Shown: positions 1-8,855, numbered from the stretch's first letter. The stretch: 64,000 nt of DNA from an uncultured Blautia sp. (GCA_934424575.1 CAKRXU010000009.1:1-64000), one strand, 5' to 3'. Numbers and translations: made by a program. Notes: generated by a model from the letters alone, not told the origin.

Positions 1-179
1 ATAAAGTGTTTGATTACTCAAGACAACCAACTAGCTTAGTTATCTCTCGTCATTACTGTTTATAAAAAGTTCATTCTGTTGAATGATGATTCTTAAAGAA
101 TTTTCGAGAATCGTATGTGTTTCACTGTTTAGTTATCAAGGTTCTTTTGTGCTTTTCGCTCTCTTGCGACAGCTCGTTT
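1..179 (-). other. Leader of an rRNA operon (16S gene outside window)
   Basis: This AT-rich stretch lies directly downstream, on the minus strand, of two tandem strong promoters. Read on the minus strand it contains AGAACCTTGATAACTAAACA (about 127-146), which resembles the boxA-type antitermination sequence in Firmicute rRNA leaders. A GATTCT/AGAATC inverted repeat near 88-112 could form a processing stem. No credible protein is encoded. I infer that the 16S rRNA gene starts just beyond position 1 on the minus strand. No rRNA sequence itself is visible, so this rests on promoter structure and leader resemblance. Confidence 0.6.
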
Positions 180-208
180 AGTTTATCACGTTCGTTTTCG
201 TTTGTCAA
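180..208 (-). promoter_or_regulatory. rRNA operon promoter P2
   Basis: On the minus strand TTGACA (203-208) is followed by a 17-base spacer and TAAACT (180-185). It sits in a near-duplicate of the P1 context about 100 bases upstream. Tandem promoters of this kind are characteristic of Firmicute rRNA operons. Confidence 0.75.
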
Positions 209-281
209 GAACTTTTTTAAGTTTTTTCAAAACTTTTTTTCGAACTCTTTTGTGATTTCGTTGCTCATCAGCAACTCGTTT

Positions 282-310
282 ACTTTACCACATTCATTTC
301 TGAATGTCAA
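282..310 (-). promoter_or_regulatory. rRNA operon promoter P1
   Basis: On the minus strand TTGACA (305-310), a 17-base spacer and TAAAGT (282-287). The flanking sequence, including the CTCGTTTA and ACTTTTTT blocks, is repeated around P2, so the promoter unit looks tandemly duplicated. Confidence 0.75.
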
Positions 311-361
311 GCACTTTTTTGAAGTTTTTTAATTTCTTTTCAGAAGTTGTTAACTTCAAAA

Positions 362-449
362 CGGAGAAGGAGGGATTTGAACCCTCGCGCCGGTTACCCG
401 ACCTATACCCTTAGCAGGGGCACCTCTTCGGCCTCTTGAGTACTTCTCC
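362..449 (-). tRNA. tRNA-Ser (anticodon GCU)
   Basis: Reading the minus strand from 449, the acceptor arm GGAGAAG (443-449) pairs with CTTCTCC (363-369), with G at 362 as discriminator. The anticodon GCT is at 413-415 within loop CTGCTAA, decoding AGC/AGU. A long variable arm and the T arm GAGGGTTCAAATCCCTC are visible. The length of 88 nt is typical of class II tRNA-Ser. No CCA is encoded. It lies just upstream of the tandem rRNA promoters but has its own promoter. Confidence 0.95.
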
Positions 450-512
450 TGACTCCGAATTCATAATACTTTATGCAATTTGAAGTGCATTTCTTTCCGA
501 AACGCATGGTTA

Positions 513-541
513 ATTATACATAACTCATTTTACATTGTCAA
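513..541 (-). promoter_or_regulatory. Promoter of tRNA-Ser
   Basis: Perfect consensus on the minus strand: TTGACA (536-541), 17-base spacer, TATAAT (513-518), about 65 bases before the mature tRNA 5' end. Confidence 0.85.
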
Positions 542-582
542 CACTTTTTTTGTATTTATTTTAACTTTTTTTCATATGGTTT

Positions 583-1902
583 TTACATGGCTGCAGGGAG
601 CAGGATTTTGAGCTCAAACCAGTTGTTTTCCTGCGCTGCCACAACGGATCCATTGTATTTTTCTACGGTGCTCTTTATACTCTTCATACCATATCCATGA
701 AGCCGCCTGTCTTTCTTTGTCGTTACCGGCATGCCGTTTTTGAACTGAATCTTTTCGTCACAGTAATTCTCTGTACGGATGCGGACAAACTGCTTCTCTC
801 TTGTTACATAGAGCCAGATCAGCCGCTTTTGTTTTTCCTGCTGCTTTTGTGCGCTCTCAATGGCATTATCCAGCATATTACCAAATAATGCACTCACATC
901 CATATCTTCCATAAAAGACAGCGCGCCCCCGTCTACGATAAATTTCAGTTCGATTTCTTTATTCTGACAAAGCAACGCCTTATTCGTCAGCACAGCATCC
1001 AGGATCGGATTTCCGGTCTTATTCTGTGTCTCATATACCCTGATCTCACGCTCCATCTTCTCCAGATAGCTCGTGGACTTCCCGGCAGAAGCATAGGACT
1101 GCGTCTTGAGAAGGTTGATCTGATGTTTCAGATCGTGATATTTCTGATTTACCATATCAATATTTTCTTTTGATAACTGGTAATTTTTGTACTGCATCTC
1201 CATGATATTCCGAAGGGTATCTTTCTCAAAACGGATCTGGATTTCTTTTACCTGAATATGATATGCATACAGTACAGCAATTCCACTTAAGTCTACAAGT
1301 GTACGGATAATAAAAATGTCCGTGACAAAGCTTCCGCTGAACAGTCCGTCCTGATCAAGATAACTCAGATTACTCATGGCAAATACGGATGCAGCAATGA
1401 TAATGACCACCAGTAATTCTCTTCTTGTAATATGAATCTCTTCGAGATCTTTTTTGAGGTTCAGTTCTATTAATGTCAGTATGGTAAAGATCACTGCATA
1501 AACAAGTATCAGTTCCACCCATTTCCAGAATTCCCCATGCATTCCTCTCGCATAAGTCAGATAATAATAAATCTGCCAGCACAGAGACGCTGCAAACTCT
1601 CCATTGATAAAAGCCTTTACGCAATAAAATCCCGCCTCTCTGAGCGAAAAAGCATTGCAGATACAAATATCTCCCAGAAGGAGTCCTACGATCACTATCA
1701 TTGATGGAAGAAACAGTTCTCTCCTCACTCCATCTGTTGCTGTCATAAAAAATAAAAGGAGGGCAAACTGAACACAGCTTACTGCTGCCAGCTTCCATCT
1801 CCCGATTTTCCTTTCATTCGTACACGTGATCACAAGTACGGATAAAGCATAAGCTATGGCATAGTAATACCCTGGTGTATTTAGCACCTCTGTTGTGTTC
1901 AT
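583..1902 (-). CDS. GHKL-family sensor histidine kinase (AgrC/VirS-like)
   Basis: Membrane sensor kinase of a quorum- or peptide-sensing type two-component system; 439 residues. Roughly six hydrophobic segments fill residues 10-215. A coiled linker (about 215-255) leads to a His box with HDLKH at 256-260, then a GHKL ATPase domain with N box NMLDNAIESA near 343 and a Gly-rich GYGMKSI motif near the C terminus. It overlaps the upstream response regulator by 4 bases (ATGA), so the two are translationally coupled. The architecture matches AgrC-like kinases that pair with LytTR regulators. No agrB or agrD precursor gene is visible beside it, so the signal cannot be inferred. The next minus-strand gene downstream is tRNA-Ser. 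Confidence 0.85.
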   Translation of the reverse strand: MNTTEVLNTPGYYYAIAYALSVLVITCTNERKIGRWKLAAVSCVQFALLLFFMTATDGVRRELFLPSMIVIVGLLLGDICICNAFSLREAGFYCVKAFINGEFAASLCWQIYYYLTYARGMHGEFWKWVELILVYAVIFTILTLIELNLKKDLEEIHITRRELLVVIIIAASVFAMSNLSYLDQDGLFSGSFVTDIFIIRTLVDLSGIAVLYAYHIQVKEIQIRFEKDTLRNIMEMQYKNYQLSKENIDMVNQKYHDLKHQINLLKTQSYASAGKSTSYLEKMEREIRVYETQNKTGNPILDAVLTNKALLCQNKEIELKFIVDGGALSFMEDMDVSALFGNMLDNAIESAQKQQEKQKRLIWLYVTREKQFVRIRTENYCDEKIQFKNGMPVTTKKDRRLHGYGMKSIKSTVEKYNGSVVAAQENNWFELKILLPAAM

Positions 1903-2615
1903 TTGCCCACCTCATTCAAATATTCATTTAATGCATCCAGAAACGGTTTGCGCCTGCTCCTGCTTACCTGTATGGTATCTCCATTGACGCTGACATCACT
2001 TCCCATATAATTGTCCACGTACTCCAAGTTTACCAGATAGCATCTGTTGCACCGGAAAAAGCGCTTTGCGTCCAGCTGGCTTTCCGCGTCACGGATCGTG
2101 CCCTTGGTCACAAAACTTCCCTCCGTTGTATGATAGATCAGAAGATGATCCTGTACCTCCACATAACAGATCTGTGCAATATCCAGTTTCTTTTTGCCGC
2201 CTTTCAGCGATATGGTGATAAATTCTTTTTCCTGTACTTTTACTCTGTGAAGCGCTCTCCCCATACTTTCCGAAAAAGAAAAATACGAAATAGGCTTCAG
2301 CATGTAGTCCAGAGCATTTACCTTATATCCCTGAATTGCATACTGAGGCATATTTGTTATGAATATAATGACGACATCCTTGTCCAGTTCGCGGATTTTT
2401 TCGGCGGCTTTCATTCCGTTCAGAAAAGCCATCTCAATATCCATGAGAATAAGATCGTAATCCGCAGAATAATCCGTCACGATATCTTCTCCGTCCCGAA
2501 ACTCTGTGATCAGAAATTTCAGTCCGTTTTCCTTTTCGTATCGTTTCAGGTGAGTTCGTAACGCTTCCAGATCGTTCGTATCATCTTCCACTGTTGCAAT
2601 ACGAAGCATTTTCAT
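1899..2615 (-). CDS. LytTR-family response regulator (AgrA-like)
   Basis: DNA-binding response regulator, 238 residues. The receiver domain spans about 4-125 with acidic residues near 10-12, phosphoacceptor D59 in LILMDIEM, and T/K switch positions (ITNMP, KPIS). A LytTR DNA-binding domain covers about 135-235. It is transcribed ahead of the kinase, which it overlaps by 4 bases. Two start codons are possible: 2615, with AAGG seven bases upstream, and 2609, with GGGGG six bases upstream. LytTR regulators usually bind direct repeats upstream of peptide, surface or bacteriocin genes. No target is evident here. Confidence 0.88.
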   Translation of the reverse strand: MKMLRIATVEDDTNDLEALRTHLKRYEKENGLKFLITEFRDGEDIVTDYSADYDLILMDIEMAFLNGMKAAEKIRELDKDVVIIFITNMPQYAIQGYKVNALDYMLKPISYFSFSESMGRALHRVKVQEKEFITISLKGGKKKLDIAQICYVEVQDHLLIYHTTEGSFVTKGTIRDAESQLDAKRFFRCNRCYLVNLEYVDNYMGSDVSVNGDTIQVSRSRRKPFLDALNEYLNEVGK

Positions 2616-2642
2616 CCCCCGGCCTTCTCTAATGATACTTGT

Positions 2643-2671
2643 AGTATAACAAGAAAAAGCACAGGAAACAA
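2643..2671 (-). promoter_or_regulatory. Promoter of the LytTR/GHKL operon
   Basis: Minus-strand TTGTTT (2666-2671), 17-base spacer, TATACT (2643-2648), about 28 bases before the regulator start. The -35 is weak, consistent with a regulated promoter. Confidence 0.55.
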
Positions 2672-2692
2672 TGCATTTTTTATTCCATATTT

Positions 2693-4144
2693 TTATTTCA
2701 GAGTAAAGGAAATAAAGTCAAAACTTCCTTTTCCTTCAAAGGTAAAGAACAGTGCTTCTCTGCTTCCAGAAACCTTAAGAGGAGCTTTAAATTCTTTCAC
2801 TTCTCTGCACGGACTGACAGAAATTGATGCCACAGCTTTTCCATTCTCACTGGTACGAACATGCAGAGTTCCTTCTGCACGTCCTTTTACAGCCACACTG
2901 ATCTCTTTTGTTGCCCTGAGGTCAAAATACTTAAAGCCTGCCAGGGCACCGTCGCACATATTTGCAATGTACTGATCCGGTCCGGACTCTCTGTCTTTTC
3001 CATCCTGAGTCAGATATGGACAGTCTTTCTTTGGATGCTTGATCATGCTTAAGAAACGTGTTCCCTTTTTTCCATAAAGGTTGCAGACAATATAGGACGG
3101 GTAAATTCCTTTCCCTTCCAGCGGTCCGCCATTTAAACCGCAGGAGGTCATCTCTGCCTGATAAAATTTGCCGTCTTCGAAACGGATCTCTTCTGCCATC
3201 GCCTGACGGGAGGACTGTTTGCGGTTACTGTGTCTGTGATAGAAAACAAAATATTTTCCATTCAGCTCAATGATACTGCCATGTGTATTTCCGGTATCAA
3301 ATCTTGCATGCTTCACATCCGGAACGCCTTCAAGTCCCACGTCACCGTTACTTACCAGAATGCCGCCGTACTGGAATCCTTTTACCGGGCTGTCGCTTGT
3401 CGCATAGCAGAGTTCATGACTGTTCATTGTACTGTAAATAAAGTAGTATGTACCATTAAATTTACGCATGGAACTTGCTTCAAGGAAAGAATGACCCTCA
3501 TAAGGTGTTCCGACAGACTCCTTTTCACCTGCAATGCCAATGTATGATGGTCCGTTCAATACGGTCAGCATGTCAGAAGGATCAAGTTCGAAGCACATCG
3601 GTCCATGCTCTGTTGGTTTGGAGCCATCCAGAAGGATCGGGTTTCCTGCCAGTGCAAAGCCTGTGTACAGATACAGTTTCCCGTCGTCATCCATAAAGAT
3701 GCCCGGGTCAAACTGGAACGGCTCATTCTTCTTACCGATTGCAACGCCATCGCTGTATTTTACGTATCCGTAGAATTCATATTTTCCTGCCGGCTCGTCA
3801 CATACAGCTACGGAGATCATCTTTGTACCGCCCATAAAATAGTACAGATAAAATCTTCCATCTGGTCCCTGTACCATATCTGGGGCAGCAAGGCCATTTG
3901 TCAGACGGATCCTCGGCGCCGCCGGGTCCTGTTCTCTTTTGTAAATGCATCCTTCGTAACGCCAGTTACCCAGGTCATCTACCGGTGCGGACCAGCAGAC
4001 ATAATCGCCCAGACAGAAATTCAGTCCGTTGAAGATATCATGGGAACCGTAAACGTACACACGGTCTCCTACAACATGTGGTTCTGCATCCGGGACATAT
4101 TCCCAGCTTGGCATGTATGGATTTACAGCCTGTTTTGTTTTCAT
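2693..4144 (-). CDS. Glycoside hydrolase family 43 protein
   Basis: Predicted five-bladed beta-propeller arabinofuranosidase/xylosidase-type enzyme acting on plant hemicellulose side chains; 483 residues. There is no signal peptide, so it is probably cytoplasmic. The N-terminal YVPDAEPHV carries the likely base Asp (D19). FDPGIFMDDDGKLYLY holds the central Asp, and GHSFLEASSMRKFNGTYYF carries the likely acid Glu. Residues beyond about 340 form an accessory beta-rich domain. The start has GGAGGG upstream. It is the last gene of the glycan block on the minus strand and is separated by 125 bases from the SGNH gene, so it may have its own promoter. The exact subfamily and substrate cannot be set from sequence alone. 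Confidence 0.85.
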   Translation of the reverse strand: MKTKQAVNPYMPSWEYVPDAEPHVVGDRVYVYGSHDIFNGLNFCLGDYVCWSAPVDDLGNWRYEGCIYKREQDPAAPRIRLTNGLAAPDMVQGPDGRFYLYYFMGGTKMISVAVCDEPAGKYEFYGYVKYSDGVAIGKKNEPFQFDPGIFMDDDGKLYLYTGFALAGNPILLDGSKPTEHGPMCFELDPSDMLTVLNGPSYIGIAGEKESVGTPYEGHSFLEASSMRKFNGTYYFIYSTMNSHELCYATSDSPVKGFQYGGILVSNGDVGLEGVPDVKHARFDTGNTHGSIIELNGKYFVFYHRHSNRKQSSRQAMAEEIRFEDGKFYQAEMTSCGLNGGPLEGKGIYPSYIVCNLYGKKGTRFLSMIKHPKKDCPYLTQDGKDRESGPDQYIANMCDGALAGFKYFDLRATKEISVAVKGRAEGTLHVRTSENGKAVASISVSPCREVKEFKAPLKVSGSREALFFTFEGKGSFDFISFTLK

Positions 4145-4269
4145 GTTTTCCCTCCAATTTCATATTTTCGCAATTCTGATTTCATAACTCAAAATTTATA
4201 GTCTCACTTTTATCGTATCTGCATTGTATCATGATTTTCCGTATCAGATTTCTTTCGAACGTGGTTGGT

Positions 4270-5580
4270 TTATTTTTCTGCGTGATCTGTGTTTCCCCGG
4301 ATCTGTCCCGCATATGTCGACCAGAAATAATTTCGTTTATAACTGTCTGCTGACATCTGTGGAACAAGAATCTCCGCACTGGTGCCATCCAGAAGATGCT
4401 GACCTACGATACATTTCGAAGGGTCTTTCTGCTCAAGCACGATTGCCTTAAGACCTGCACAGCCTGAAAAGGCATAATCTTCAATCTGCGTCACATTCTC
4501 CGGAATCACGATTGCTTCTTCGCCCTGATATGCCTCGCTGTCTCTTGCAGTCCATATCCTTGTCTCTGTGGATGTATCTTCCCATGTCCTGTGAGGTTTC
4601 TCCGAAAGTTCCACATTTACAGTCCTGTCATCGCCAAGCATCGCTTTGATATCCCGGATCAGCTGCACAGTATTTACTTCTTTTCCCGCCTGATTCAGAT
4701 GAAAATTGGTGTCAAAAAACCACTCCGCTTCCATGAGACTGTTCTCCGGATTTCCAGCAATTGGAAAATCCAGTTTCTGACGCAGGAACGCATCATATGA
4801 TTTCAGATCATCCGCGTCTTCCACTGCCAGCTCGTTTACCGGACAATATCTGTACCAGACGGCTGCGCCTTTTTTCTCAAGACGCTCTGCCCAGGCATTC
4901 ATATACTCCAGAAATTCCGGCTGCACCACATCTTCTGTAAATCTTACTTTCTGGTTCACATCATAACCGCCCGGAAGTATATTCTCCTGACATGTATCCA
5001 GGTCAATATCTCCATAGGTATTAAAGGATTTTTTCTGATATACACTGTCTGTCGGAGGATTTTTCCCCTTCCATACATAGTTCAGTTTTTCCAGAGCAAA
5101 TCCCGGAAAATTTCCCAGCATCGCTTCAAAATTTTCACTCTTTATATGGCGCAGCATCCCAAAAGCTCCGTCAGCAGCCTGCCACATATATTCTCCATTA
5201 AAATAATCTGAAAGCGTCTGCTCACTCTGTTCCGGGGAAAGGATCACAATATCCCCCTCGCGAATATACGCTTCAGAGAGATCCATGACCACCTTCGTCC
5301 CAAGTCCTGCATACATGCCAAAGTTGACAACCTCATACGAAGGAAAAAATCCGTCTATCATCTCGCTGTCACAATCAAAAGCAACGCCGCTGCCGCCGAC
5401 AAGTACGATTCTCTGTCCCGGAGTTTCCTTTAATCTCTCATATTTACTTTTCAGTTCTCCCATAAACGTATCCCCATACTGTGCAGGCAGTCCAAACCCA
5501 CAGATCAGGAAAAAAATCTGCTCCGCCAGAAGCACTGCCAGCGCAATTATGACAACACGTCTTACTGTTTTTTTATCCAT
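4270..5580 (-). CDS. SGNH/DltD-like membrane-anchored protein with C-terminal BspA-type repeat
   Basis: 436 residues. An N-terminal signal anchor (about 7-29) is followed by an SGNH-hydrolase-like domain: RIVLVGGSGVAF puts the likely nucleophile at Ser64, and FFDTNFHLN gives an Asp290/His294 pair. Residues about 355-425 form one BspA/LRR_5-type module (EEAIVIPENVTQIEDYAFSGC). Proteins of this fold work with MBOAT acyltransferases to transfer acyl groups to cell-surface polymers (DltD, AlgJ/AlgX, PatB). It directly follows the MBOAT gene with a 2-base gap. It is paralogous to the lipoprotein gene upstream of the MBOAT: both share a GS..F..DS.M.D..FP.YEVVN block. The substrate is unknown. The repeat probably binds glycan or protein on the surface. 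Confidence 0.75.
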   Translation of the reverse strand: MDKKTVRRVVIIALAVLLAEQIFFLICGFGLPAQYGDTFMGELKSKYERLKETPGQRIVLVGGSGVAFDCDSEMIDGFFPSYEVVNFGMYAGLGTKVVMDLSEAYIREGDIVILSPEQSEQTLSDYFNGEYMWQAADGAFGMLRHIKSENFEAMLGNFPGFALEKLNYVWKGKNPPTDSVYQKKSFNTYGDIDLDTCQENILPGGYDVNQKVRFTEDVVQPEFLEYMNAWAERLEKKGAAVWYRYCPVNELAVEDADDLKSYDAFLRQKLDFPIAGNPENSLMEAEWFFDTNFHLNQAGKEVNTVQLIRDIKAMLGDDRTVNVELSEKPHRTWEDTSTETRIWTARDSEAYQGEEAIVIPENVTQIEDYAFSGCAGLKAIVLEQKDPSKCIVGQHLLDGTSAEILVPQMSADSYKRNYFWSTYAGQIRGNTDHAEK

Positions 5581-5582
5581 AT

Positions 5583-6941
5583 TTAAAACCTGAAATAAAT
5601 AAATGCATTTTCACCGCCGGATGCCATCATGCCAAGCCATGAAAATTCAATTACAGTCACCATCACAACAAAACCTGCTGCCGCCAGGCAAAGTCCCTTC
5701 CTGGTCTGGCAGTACTTATCAATTTCCTCGGGAATCCGTTCCAGGATCATCCAGGTAATTCCTGTCACAAGCAGCCGCAGAATCGCCAGGCCCTGAATGC
5801 CAAGAAAACTCATCGTCTCCGAGATCCCGCTGCCCAGCGGATTCACAAACGGCTGCAGCAAAATCTGCCACGCACCGAAAAACGAAGGCGCCCGGAAAAA
5901 CACCCAGGCAATATTCACAAGAAGCATCGTCACAAGCCATCCGGCTGTCGGAGGAATCATTCTCTTTTTATCTTTCCTTATCCGCGAGAAGCACATAGCC
6001 ACAACCATATAGATTCCATGGATCAGTCCCCACACAACGAAATTCCAGGATGCTCCATGCCAGAATCCGCTCAATAGGAAAACGATCAGCACATTCCGGC
6101 ATCTCTTCTCAAATCCTCTGCGGTTTCCTCCAAGCGGAATATATACATAGTCCGTAAACCAGCGCGTCAAGCTGATATGCCATCTTTTCCAGAAATCCTG
6201 TATGCTTACTGCACGATAAGGATGCCTGAAATTTTCCATAAGCCGTATCCCCATCATACGTGCTGCACCTCTTGCAATATCCGTATATCCGGAAAAATCA
6301 CAATAAATCTGAACGGCAAAAAACACGGTTCCCAGAACCGCACCAATCCCACCGGCATCCTGCGGTGCAGCATACACTCTGTCAACATACACAGCCAGAT
6401 AATCTGCCACGACAACTTTTTTGTAAAATCCCCGGAGCATCAGCCAGAAACCATTCAGCAGATCTGCCCGGCTCCTTGTATGTTTTTCCTTCATCTGTCC
6501 AAGAAGATTCCCTGCCCTCTCGATCGGGCCTGCCACCAGCTGTGGAAAGAATGAAACAAACAGAGCATAACTTGCAGGATTTTTTTCCGCAGAAATCTCG
6601 CCCCGATATACATCGATCACGTATGCCATTGTCTGGAAAGTATAAAATGAGATTCCCACTGGCGGGACCGAATATTTCAGTCCGGTCAGAAGTCCCAGGC
6701 ACACAGCCACAGCAAAAATCAGCCAGGCTCTTCTGTGTCTGCCTTTCTCAACAGCAATTCCTGCCAGATAAGTAACCGCCGTTGTAAGCAGAAGCAGACC
6801 TCCCGCCCAGGAACTTTCCCGTATATAGAAAAAGTAACTCACTGCCAGCAGAAAAAGTTCTCTGTGTTTCCACGGAATCTTCCAGTACAAGAGCACCACC
6901 ACTGGAAAAAGGAAAACAAATGTCAGCGATATAAAATTCAT
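5583..6941 (-). CDS. MBOAT-family O-acyltransferase (DltB/AlgI-like)
   Basis: Polytopic membrane acyltransferase, 452 residues, with about ten to twelve hydrophobic segments. It carries the MBOAT hallmarks: the central block YCDFSGYTDIARGAARMMG, then NFRHPY, DFWKRWHISLTRWF (H255) and GFWHGASWNFVVWG with the invariant His at 295. The family moves acyl groups, usually acetyl or D-Ala, across the membrane for delivery to alginate, peptidoglycan, teichoic acid or other surface polymers with an SGNH partner. Its start overlaps the upstream lipoprotein gene by 4 bases, and its stop lies 2 bases before the second SGNH gene, giving a tight three-gene cassette. No dltA/dltC is present, so D-alanylation is unlikely; acetylation of an exopolymer is the better guess. 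Confidence 0.9.
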   Translation of the reverse strand: MNFISLTFVFLFPVVVLLYWKIPWKHRELFLLAVSYFFYIRESSWAGGLLLLTTAVTYLAGIAVEKGRHRRAWLIFAVAVCLGLLTGLKYSVPPVGISFYTFQTMAYVIDVYRGEISAEKNPASYALFVSFFPQLVAGPIERAGNLLGQMKEKHTRSRADLLNGFWLMLRGFYKKVVVADYLAVYVDRVYAAPQDAGGIGAVLGTVFFAVQIYCDFSGYTDIARGAARMMGIRLMENFRHPYRAVSIQDFWKRWHISLTRWFTDYVYIPLGGNRRGFEKRCRNVLIVFLLSGFWHGASWNFVVWGLIHGIYMVVAMCFSRIRKDKKRMIPPTAGWLVTMLLVNIAWVFFRAPSFFGAWQILLQPFVNPLGSGISETMSFLGIQGLAILRLLVTGITWMILERIPEEIDKYCQTRKGLCLAAAGFVVMVTVIEFSWLGMMASGGENAFIYFRF

Positions 6942-8746
6942 TTTTTCTCCTCCTTCGCAAGCTGTTCTTTCAGATCATGGATCACTTTTTCGGTCCGGAT
7001 CTGCGCTCCTTCTGTAGATAAATGATTATCTGTCCCATACAGATAGATTCCTGTATATAAAGAATCCTCAAGTTCAGAAATAACAGGAACCCGCAGCTGA
7101 CTCTTAAAATATTCATGCAGGCGGGCTCTTTCCTCCTGCGTGCTGTCTTTTGAAAGTGCATATTTATTTCTGGGTGAATAGGTAAAATAAACTTTTATTC
7201 CCTGATCCAGTAATTTCTGAAACTCTGCATTCGCAGAATCGATATACGTTTCTTTCGGAAATGCGTTTACTGTATAATTTACCGGAAGTCCGTAAATTGG
7301 TTTTTCACTCGTGGAATTCGGGCGATATACGACATAATCCCCATACTCATTGTAACTTGGTTCCTCCACTTCATTTCCATCCTCATCATAATCTGAAGCA
7401 CAGACATCGTAATTTTTTCGTTCCATATCCTGTCTTGCTGTCTGGTATGCAGAAAAAGCTGTAAAGACCTGTGCATATTCCCTGAGGTCTAAATCGGCAA
7501 ATGCATCATAATTGGATTCCATCATGGCAAATGTCGCATAATCCAGTTCCTTCTGATAGCAGAACTGCCTGTTTGCCGCATCAAATTCCGGAGAGTCCAG
7601 AAGAATATCTCCCTCCTTCATGCAAGACCGGATCAGTTCAAGCTGCGGAAGTGCCGGTGAGTAAGCAAAAACTCCCATATTGACCACCTCATAATCAGGA
7701 AAAGCCTGATCGAGCATCGCACTGTCGTATCCAAATCTCGTCGAAGACCCAGAAAACAGGACAATCTTCTTTTTGTCCTTCAGACTCAACAGACGATCAT
7801 ATTTATCCTGAAAGGTATCGAAATAATTTCCACTGTAAGCTGGAGCCTCGATTGCATTGATATGCAGGGTACGAAGCATATCACAGTCCTGAAATGCATA
7901 ATCGCTGATTTTCTCCAGATCATCGTAGATATACAGCTGTTCCAGTCGACTGTTTTTGAATGCCCACTTTTCGACTTCATGAATCCCCAGTGAAAGGATC
8001 ACAGTTTTGCACTCTGTGTCTGCAAAAGCCTGTTCCCGGATTGTTCGCACCGGAAGACCTCCAAGGCTGGGCGGAACGCAGATCTGCTGCGCCTTTCCGG
8101 TATAGCCGGTTATGACTGCAAAGCCTGACACTTTTTTGTATACAAAATCTGCCTCGTCTGTCCAGGGAACCCACTGTGCATACAGCATAAGTCCTTCTTT
8201 CCATTCGATCCGGCTTCCGAGCCCCACTGCCTGTCCGGTTCCATCGGCTCTGGTATTCCATCCAAGCAGTGTGTATCCATCTCTGGCAAAAAGATCCGTT
8301 CCGGTCGAAGTATTGATCCTCTGATGTGTACCGCGGTAACAGATACTTACTCTGTCTGAATCTCCTGAAATGTTTTGTCCGCCATTGGCATCATAAACAA
8401 TCTCATATTTTCCTTTTTCGGCCTGAATGCAGATGCTCTCTGAATAATTTACTTCATGCAAAACAAGATTTACTGTTTTTCCATCATCCTCTTTTGTTAT
8501 TTCGGTTTCGCCATGATAATCTGTGCCAAAAAACTGCCAGTTATCATCCAGCGTGACCGTAAAGCTCACATCACTTCCAGATTTTATTGTTCTGGCAGGA
8601 TCTGTTACATGGTAGCCTTCTCCGGCTTCCAGAACGATATGACAGAGATTTTCTTTCTCCGTGTTTTTCTGACCGCATCCGGCCATTCCTGCTGTCAGCA
8701 GAAGAAGGAATATCCCAGATACCATTTTCAATTTTCTTTTGCGCAT
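6938..8746 (-). CDS. Lipoprotein with InlB-type repeat, BspA-type repeats and SGNH-like domain
   Basis: 602 residues. A lipoprotein signal with lipobox TAGMAGC predicts lipidation at Cys24. Residues about 114-193 match the InlB B-repeat/Listeria-Bacteroides repeat (YDANGG, DGYTLLGWNT, LYAQWV). Residues about 200-300 are BspA/LRR_5-like (IREQAFADTECKTVILS, ISDYAFQDC). Residues about 320-602 form an SGNH-like domain with KIVLFSGSSTRFGYDS (Ser334 or 335) and a terminal TDNHLS (Asp573, His575). It is first in the cassette with the MBOAT and the second SGNH protein. The repeat module precedes the SGNH domain here but follows it in the paralogue. It probably acts on the outer face of the membrane; the substrate is unknown. 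Confidence 0.78.
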   Translation of the reverse strand: MRKRKLKMVSGIFLLLLTAGMAGCGQKNTEKENLCHIVLEAGEGYHVTDPARTIKSGSDVSFTVTLDDNWQFFGTDYHGETEITKEDDGKTVNLVLHEVNYSESICIQAEKGKYEIVYDANGGQNISGDSDRVSICYRGTHQRINTSTGTDLFARDGYTLLGWNTRADGTGQAVGLGSRIEWKEGLMLYAQWVPWTDEADFVYKKVSGFAVITGYTGKAQQICVPPSLGGLPVRTIREQAFADTECKTVILSLGIHEVEKWAFKNSRLEQLYIYDDLEKISDYAFQDCDMLRTLHINAIEAPAYSGNYFDTFQDKYDRLLSLKDKKKIVLFSGSSTRFGYDSAMLDQAFPDYEVVNMGVFAYSPALPQLELIRSCMKEGDILLDSPEFDAANRQFCYQKELDYATFAMMESNYDAFADLDLREYAQVFTAFSAYQTARQDMERKNYDVCASDYDEDGNEVEEPSYNEYGDYVVYRPNSTSEKPIYGLPVNYTVNAFPKETYIDSANAEFQKLLDQGIKVYFTYSPRNKYALSKDSTQEERARLHEYFKSQLRVPVISELEDSLYTGIYLYGTDNHLSTEGAQIRTEKVIHDLKEQLAKEEKK

Positions 8747-8855
8747 GAATCAAATTCCTCCTTCCATTTCTGACTTAAACTGACTGACGGCCTTCCGGCA
8801 TATTTAAGGCACAGTTTCACACTTACTAACCTTATATATACCAGAAGACCGCCTC

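Noticed and set aside
117..332. 71-codon plus-strand frame rich in Phe and Ser
   Set aside because: It runs antisense through the tandem rRNA promoters, has no ribosome site, and its composition is that of AT-rich promoter DNA.
583..8746. Considered a dlt operon because of the MBOAT and DltD-like proteins
   Set aside because: No dltA ligase or dltC carrier gene, and both partner proteins carry repeat domains absent from DltD.
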